NCBI GenBank assembly: GCA_036936605.1
Contig: JAUPFV010000005.1
Coordinates: 158,860,183-158,924,182, forward strand
Direction: 5' to 3'
Length of the DNA stretch: 64,000 bases
DNA from: Limnanthes douglasii subsp. nivea
Lineage: Eukaryota > Streptophyta > Magnoliopsida > Brassicales > Limnanthaceae
Shown here: one piece after another, positions 58,925 to 64,000 of the stretch
Layout: every line of letters starts with the position of its first letter
Numbering within the stretch: the stretch's first letter is position 1
Position numbers and translations under genes: made by a program
The notes under the pieces: generated by a model
Databases searched by the model: none
Seen by the model: the letters and a program-made list of their open reading frames with translations, nothing else
Told to the model about the DNA's origin: nothing

Positions 58925-59503
58925 CTATCCTTCGTTGATACGAACTGCCCCCAAAGTTCGTGGAGCCAGCGCTGTAGCATAACATTCTCTTGTAACCTTT
59001 GGACTGCTTTGGACAACTCCCACTTGTCCTTGAACAACATATTTCAAACATTGGTGGACTGTAGAAGCCACTGCATGCATCCTAGAGAGCCAAGACCTCC
59101 CTAAAATAGCATTATAACAAGTGGGATAATCTACCACAATAAAAAGTATCCTGACCATCTTCTTAAAAGGGGCCTTGCCCAACAAAAATTCTTCTTCGAA
59201 CTCCCCGATCACATCTGCTGAACTCCCAGTGAAGCCCACAATTGATCTGTCCGAACGCTGAATTACGGCTGGATTTTTTATCTTTTTATAAGTGGTTAAG
59301 AAGAGGATATTGGCTGAGCTTCCAGTATCCACCAAGATTTGTCTTATGTCATTGCCCCCAATGGATGCTCCTATGAAAACATCATCTTCATGAGGGCCAG
59401 CTATATCTCTTAAGTCATCTTCATCGAAAATAATAAAGGGGAATGGAATTTGTGACTGATGGCTAAAGTATGAACATGCCTCTTCCTCGAAGAAGCAGTA
59501 CAA
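58925..59503 (-). pseudogene. Aspartic protease, element B
   Basis: The 192-codon stretch has FDEDDLRDIAGPHEDDVFIG, the intact active site ILVDTGSSANILF (about residues 58-70), IQRSDRSIVGFTG, LFIVVDYPTCYNAILGRSWL and a C-terminal linker. It ends at a TAG in frame with RT. The active site is complete, so only the upstream and downstream shifts disable it. Confidence 0.9.
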
Positions 59504-60019
59504 GCTGTCATAGTATCCCCTCCGAAAATTGTAAGTGACTCAAAAAACTTAATCAGCCCAGAGACCGTTTTACAACGTTCTTCAATGGCACCCACTCTAT
59601 TTCGAGTTGGATCGGGATCCAGGTATTCAGATTCTACATCAAATCTTTCGATTTATTACCATAGCCCACTCCGGAGCAACATTGCTCGGACCAACCCGTG
59701 AGTATTGTCAGGCCTATTTCCTCCTCTTCTTTTGACATATGACCCAACTTTCCTCTTTGAATCAAGTTCTGAACCTCTTGTTTCAAGGATATACAATCGT
59801 CAGTGGTATGGCAAGTATCATTATGGTACTGGCAAAAAGAGTTGTTACGATGTTCCCTAGGGATTGCAGTGCAGCCGGTTTCCTATAGTGCACTTCTTCC
59901 TTTGTTTTAACATAAATGGTGGCCACATTTTCTTTCAATTCTGCAAACCACTCCGGTTAGACCCAAGGCCCCCTCTTATTTCTAGATTGCTGACTCTGGG
60001 CAGGTGCAGCTGGCTGAGA
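59504..60019 (-). pseudogene. Gag C-terminal part with zinc knuckle, element B
   Basis: After the gag stop at 60,020 homology to element A gag continues in shifting frames. Near 59,780-59,840 the knuckle reads FCQYHNDTCHTTDDC, again C-x2-H-x4-H-x4-C, followed by LKQEVQNLIQRGKL. Near 59,610-59,640 it reads EYLDPDPTRN. At least two frame changes are present. Confidence 0.75.
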
Positions 60020-61279
60020 TTAAGCTTTGGCCCTGTTATGTGCCTGTCCGGTCTCCCTTGCCTTGTTCTCGGACTGTTGGTTAGGGTTTGGTGCAACCGG
60101 GGCAGACCTCACCTGCCTGTGCACCCTAGTTTTCTTCGTTTCATCAACATTGATCTGCTTTCCGACCTGATTCAGCAAACCTCCCCAAGTCATGGCTTTC
60201 TTTCTGGTCACTGAATCAGCCAAATTTCCAGGGTTCAAGCCCTGTCTCAAGGATGCTATTGCTACTTGCTCGAAGCAATCAGCCACTCCATTTTTGGTGT
60301 TTACCAAACGACTTATGTATTTCTTTAACGATTCGTTTGGTTCTTGGGCACAATGGATTATTGTGTCCCCATTACCCTTCAACTCTTTACTCCCAACAAA
60401 CTGACTTCGAAAGGCCACCCAAAAGGTATCAAAATTCTTGATGCAGCCCTGAGGTAAGCTGTTATACCACTTCAGAGCACTCCCCGTGAAGGATTGGGAG
60501 AATGCTCTATAGAGTAACTTGTCGTCATCATCAAAGTTCATCATTAAGTTTTTAAATTGCTCCAAATGGTTGTCCGGATCAGTACTGCCATCGTACTTTT
60601 CCATTTTAGTGCTATCAAACCTCTTAGGGAGGTTCCCGGACAGAATGTTGGAAGACAATGGAGATTGTCTCCAATTCTGGCCACGACTGAACACAGTATC
60701 CTCATTGGGAGTTGCAAAGATACTTGGTTCATCGTGGAAGGCAAAGGGATCCATCAGCATCCGGTCTACATGTCTCCGGCTGTGAGATGATCCTTTGCCT
60801 ATATGCTTCTTCAATTTTCCATGTCTATCCCTTTTCCTTGAATATTTCTTAATCAACTTTTGCTTCTTTTTAGATCGGCCCTCATCACTGCTGGAGGACA
60901 AGGAATCTTCAACTCCTTCCTCATCCGAGGAGCTACCAGAAGATTCTGAATCTGAGTCAGAACTCTCCACTGGCTTAGACCAGTGAGACTTTTTAGAGCT
61001 GGCATGAGTCTTTTTGGTACTTACATGAGTCTTTGAAGGTTTGTGCTCTCTAGGATTATCGGTATGATGAACAACTCATGCTTTTGACTTATTCTTCATG
61101 CCCATCTTAGCCTTTTCTGCCCTCAGAGCTTCTATCTCGCCCTTGAATCTGTCACGCTCCTCGATGGTATACTCATCATTTTCACCCACCACTTCAAGCA
61201 AGGCTGGTGGTACTTCCGGGGCGTCCAGATTCATTCGGACTGATTTTTCCCGTTGGTTTCGAATGCTTGATTCAGGCAC
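60020..61279 (-). pseudogene. Gag, element B
   Basis: One frame runs from ATG 61,279 to 60,020 with a single TGA at 61,076-61,078. The last ATG-initiated part (60,970) gives 316 codons. The N-terminus is charged (ERDRFKGEIEALRAEKAK) and then Ser-rich. The capsid core has YDGSTDPDNHLEQFKNLMM, YRAFSQSFTGSALKWYN, LPQGCIKNFDTFWVAF and SLRQGLNP. It ends before the zinc knuckle. It is the best-preserved gag in the window. Confidence 0.88.
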
Positions 61280-61283
61280 CTTC

Positions 61284-61304
61284 TTCTCCTACTGTGGTTG
61301 CCAA
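61284..61304 (-). other. Candidate primer binding site, element B
   Basis: On the minus strand TTGGCAACCACAGTAGGAG begins about two bases inside the 5' LTR end. Its sequence differs from the element A PBS, so A and B would use different primer tRNAs; neither was assigned. Confidence 0.55.
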
Positions 61305-61306
61305 TT

Positions 61307-61712
61307 TGGTGTGGTTTATTTCTATCTGAGGGTAAATTTGTAATTTTTGTTTAGAGTTTGTGGAAATTTTGTAGGTATTTAATATTTGAGTAGAGAGTAG
61401 AGGGAGAATTAAGCAGCCTGGTTGTATTTAATTTTCATTACCCTCATTTAATGTTGGTGGTTGGGTATTTATACCCTTATGTTTGGGCTTTATGGGTTTT
61501 CGGGTAATGTTTAATGGATCCGAGTCAAGTTTAAGGACCCATGAGCTCTTAGTAGGAGAGCAGGCAGCTTAGTCAAGAAGTGATTAGGTTTTTAAATACT
61601 TTAGTCCTTGTTCGAACAGTCAAATGGATGAGGGGTTCGAACTGCCCTGTCCGGTTTAGGCGGTCTTTGTCCGAACTGACCCTGTCCGAAGAGGTAACAG
61701 AATCCGAACTCA
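61307..61712 (-). repeat. 5' LTR of element B
   Basis: It is 406 bp, TGGTGTGG...AACTCA on the plus strand. The minus-strand TATA (TATAAATA) is at 61,466-61,473. The 39-bp size difference from the 3' LTR equals two missing 20-bp units plus one extra T. Confidence 0.92.
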
Positions 61713-62163
61713 TCAATATATATCGATAACGTACTTCAGTTAAGAGAGATTTTTAGAGATAAACTATTTAAATTTTTTTAGAAAAAATAACAAATTTACA
61801 AAAAACTTTCGAGTATGAAAAAAAAATCAATAACCAACAGAACAATTTCACGCATAACCCTAACAAATTAACAGCTTCATAATTCATATTAAACATCAGA
61901 AATACGAATTTCTCTTGATACATGAACCGTTTACATCCTTTGTTGAGAAACCAAAACAAAATCAGTAGATGAGGTATCTATCATTAGTAACCCTAGGATT
62001 CAAACAACTAGAAAAATAATATCATTTCGTATAAACTTCATTTAGGCACGTAAAACATAAACAAATAATTTTTGTTACCGATTTCTAAAAATAGTCAAAA
62101 TCACACACCAAGAACAACAAATTAGGATAATTAGGGTTTAGTCATCGAAAAAGTTTGACTTAT
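61713..62163 (-). other. Probable intron 1 remnant of the CK2-alpha-like fragment
   Basis: On the minus strand this is T-rich, with words such as TTAGGGTTATG common in plant first introns. It begins at a damaged donor (GGG|ATAAGTC, where GTAAGT would be expected) and is cut at 61,712 by the end of element B. Confidence 0.45.
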
Positions 62164-62247
62164 CCCACTAAGCAATGAGTGATTCGTAATCTATTATTTT
62201 TTAGGTAGAATAACGTCAACATCTGCGTAAACTCGAGCTTCCAACAT
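62164..62247 (-). pseudogene. Exon 1 fragment resembling casein kinase II subunit alpha
   Basis: From an ATG at 62,247 the minus strand reads EARVYADVDVILPKK, then two stops and a frame change, then DYESL and a Trp codon at about 62,165-62,167. Plant CK2 alpha subunits begin with a conserved ARVYADVNV...PK..WDYESL...QW segment, so the match is specific although short. No other kinase exon was found in the window. CK2 alpha is a Ser/Thr kinase catalytic subunit. This copy has stops and is a relic, either of a gene broken by element B or of a captured fragment. Confidence 0.65.
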
Positions 62248-62725
62248 GATTTGATCGGCGAAATAAGGGTTGGAAGCATCGACTCTATCAATACGAAGTT
62301 GGTGCGAATCGGGATGTCACTATGAATGGCGAGAATAGATGAGTTAACGAAAAGAGTAACAAGAGAAAGCTGGATTGACCGTAGTGTTGAGAAAGTTGCA
62401 GAGGTGAGAGAGTAACGACCAAGAAAGAAAAAGACGAAAGTATTTTACGTTCATTAAAAATAATCGGTATTAAAAAGAGATCATTAATATAATTTGGTTT
62501 TTATATAGAATTAGGGTTTTAAAGATGGATGGTTATCAAAAGAAATAATTTTTTTGTATATATAATTTTTTAAAATTATATTAGATTAAATAAATAGAAT
62601 TTCTATAGAAAAAAATTGACTACTTCTACCGTTATACTTATAACATCAATGTTTCTGAAATAGAAATAAAAATATATCTATATAAAAGTTCATGGGCTAT
62701 CCTGTTATTAAATCACTATGCAATT
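62248..62725. other. Probable 5' flank of the CK2-alpha-like fragment
   Basis: GA-rich sequence around 62,340-62,440 could be a former 5' UTR read on the minus strand. The rest is AT-rich and holds nothing recognisable. Confidence 0.35.
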
Positions 62726-62729
62726 ATCA

Positions 62730-63096
62730 CAAAATGGCTCAAGCAAAAAATATATGCGAATGAAAGATTTAAATGAACACAAGATTTAACATGGTTCGAA
62801 AATTGTCTACGTCCACGAGCGCCGCCAGAGAAAAGAGTTTCATTATGATAGAAAAGGTACAGATTTCAGATTGTGTTTTGTGTCGTCCTAGTAATCTATT
62901 TATAGGGAATTAATAGACTTACTAGACAATGGGCCTAATGGGCTCATACCACAAAATTGACAACGATACTGTCACAACACTTATTTGTACTGCCGGACAC
63001 AATACACTGTCAAGGCACAATATCACTATCACAGACACAAAACTGTACTGCCGGACACAGTACACTGTCAAGGCACTATTCGACTCATTCATAACA
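62730..63096 (-). repeat. 3' LTR of copia element F (outer end approximate)
   Basis: The inner end is at 63,096 next to the purine tract. A minus-strand TATA (CCCTATAAATAGATT) lies near 62,900. TACTGCCGGACACA followed by ACTGTCAAGGCA occurs twice (62,989 and 63,046). The outer end is guessed near 62,734 (TGGCTCAAG). Confidence 0.6.
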
Positions 63097-63178
63097 AATC
63101 TTCCCCTTGAGGCGAAAATCCTTTCTTCACTATCAACAAAGAAACTTCTCTTCTTCTCACTCACCAAATGTCCCTAAG

Positions 63179-63252
63179 GCATTCACTCTATACAGCGAAC
63201 ACCGATCCAGTTTAGTCATTCACTCTATACAGTGAACACCGATCCAGTTTAG
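63179..63252. repeat. 37-bp tandem duplication at the copia F pol end
   Basis: CATTCACTCTATACAG followed by ACACCGATCCAGTTTAG occurs at about 63,180 and 63,217. It covers the last codons of pol and the first bases after it. Confidence 0.85.
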
Positions 63253-64000
63253 GCACTCCCTAAAATTTTGAACTAATACTGCCTTGGTTATTATATCTGC
63301 TGGATTATCGTGTGTAGACACTTTCTTTACAACAACGATTCCTTTTGATATTATATCACGAATAAAATAATACCTGACATCTATGTGCTTTGTACGCTCA
63401 TGGTACATCTGGTACCCTGTAAGGTGTATGGCGCTTTGACTGTCACAAAAAACTTTTGTAGTAGTCCTATCCAAGCCCAAATCTGCCACCAAACCTTGCA
63501 ACCATATTTCCTCTTTAACTGCTTCGGTTACCGCCATGTACTCTGCCTCTGTTGTAGACAAAGCTACAGTAGCTTGCAACTGTGCTTTCCAACTGTTCAC
63601 ACTCCCAGCTAAAGTAAATACATATCCTGTCAGAGATCTTCTTTTATCCATATCACCTGCAAAATCAGAATCAACTAAACCAACCAATGATCCTGCCACA
63701 TCATTCAACGATTCACCAATATCAGTCTTGTTAAAAGTTAAGCCAACGTTCACAGTATTATTTTGAAGAGATTCAATCTCTTCCCCCATAGCACCAATCC
63801 ATCAATCTTTCTCTGAAATCACTATAGCTTCTCTGTAGCTACTAGGTTCCTGCATCTCAACTTCTTCTGCAACTAACAGAGCATATACAACTAGATTCGC
63901 ATACCTTTTTGGAAGTCTAATATCTCTTCTTTCTTTGCCCAATGCTATGCTATAAGGTTGTTGTTCTGGTTCAGGTGCATCATCGTCACTATCATCTGAC
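63220..64000 (-). pseudogene. Ty1/copia RT start fused to RNase H, element F
   Basis: From 64,000 the text has LPKRYANLV, EPSSYREAIV, a stop at about 63,808, and [10 protein letters not shown], the start of copia RT. It then passes straight to [16 protein letters not shown], which belongs just before RNase H, so nearly all of RT including YVDD is deleted while the frame is kept. RNase H is intact in sequence: [36 protein letters not shown] (Glu), [11 protein letters not shown] (Asp), [16 protein letters not shown], and [11 protein letters not shown], ending at 63,220. Confidence 0.9.

Larger units (their letters stand above)
51340..61712 (-). mobile_element. Near-complete Ty3/gypsy Tat-type retrotransposon B
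   Basis: It is 10,373 bp with LTRs TG...CA at both ends. Minus orientation: 5' LTR 61307-61712, PBS next to it, gag 61279-60020, PR-RT-RH-aRH-IN 59503-55643, conserved block 55547-55594, antisense gene 52153-55139 (plus), PPT 51785-51801, 3' LTR 51340-51784. The LTRs differ by about 13 substitutions over 405 aligned bases plus a repeat-number change, so it is the best-preserved Tat-type copy here. Flanking five bases (ATATA, TCAAT) do not match, so no target duplication is seen. Confidence 0.93.
62730..64000 (-). mobile_element. Ty1/copia retrotransposon F (runs off right edge)
   Basis: On the minus strand copia pol (64,000-63,220) is followed by a tandem duplication, a purine tract (AAGGGGAAGATT, about 63,097-63,109) and an LTR starting TGTTATGAATGAG at 63,096. 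The 5' part is outside the window. Confidence 0.8.

Noticed and set aside
1..61712. Elements A and B as a recent segmental duplication
   Set aside because: They share layout and protein families, but LTRs, PBS, minisatellites and most non-coding sequence differ.

Overview
The window is plant nuclear DNA, most likely eudicot. It is AT-rich heterochromatin-like sequence made almost entirely of nested, decayed transposable elements. Plant signatures are Ty3/gypsy pol with a second RNase H between RT and integrase (Tat lineage), Ty1/copia pol remnants, a Mutator-like transposon (MULE) carrying a plant-mobile-domain gene, a tRNA-type SINE, and a fragment resembling exon 1 of a casein kinase II alpha gene. 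I see no intact cellular gene, rRNA, tRNA or CRISPR array.

Layout. Element A (1 to about 9,370) is a minus-strand Tat-type element whose 3' LTR lies off the left edge. Element C (about 9,500-16,600) is an older plus-strand relative, interrupted by a solo LTR inside its integrase and a SINE inside its antisense gene. At 18.1-30.1 kb two partial copies, D-left (minus) and D-right (plus), are joined head-to-head inside pol at about 23,512. Element E (33.1-36.9 kb) is a highly decayed plus-strand copy. A foldback element (38,066-38,349) precedes a deleted Ty1/copia element G (38,921-42,921). A MULE (45,583-50,943) has terminal inverted repeats, an imperfect 9-bp target duplication, a FAR1/MURA-type transposase and a convergent plant-mobile-domain gene, itself split by a 755-bp element. 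Element B (51,340-61,712) is the most complete Tat-type element, with both LTRs, PBS, PPT, gag, PR-RT-RH-IN and an antisense gene. It abuts the CK2-alpha-like fragment (62,164-62,247). A second Ty1/copia element F runs off the right edge.

How the parts work together. Five of the six Tat-type copies share one plan: gag-pol on one strand and, between pol and the 3' LTR, a convergent gene on the other strand. That gene encodes a globular domain resembling the plant 'putative gypsy type transposon' family, then a long coiled coil and an acidic Ser-rich tail. In four copies it keeps a short (68-80 bp) GT-AG intron at the same place after the globular domain. Such an intron fits a gene with its own antisense transcript. 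Between the two convergent genes each copy has its own private minisatellite, and just 3' of pol there is a 48-bp non-coding block recognisable in at least four copies. This recurrent module is the most interesting content of the window. Antisense extra ORFs in Tat elements are known in general; the conserved block plus intron combination is what deserves a check. All reading frames are broken, so everything coding is annotated as decayed.
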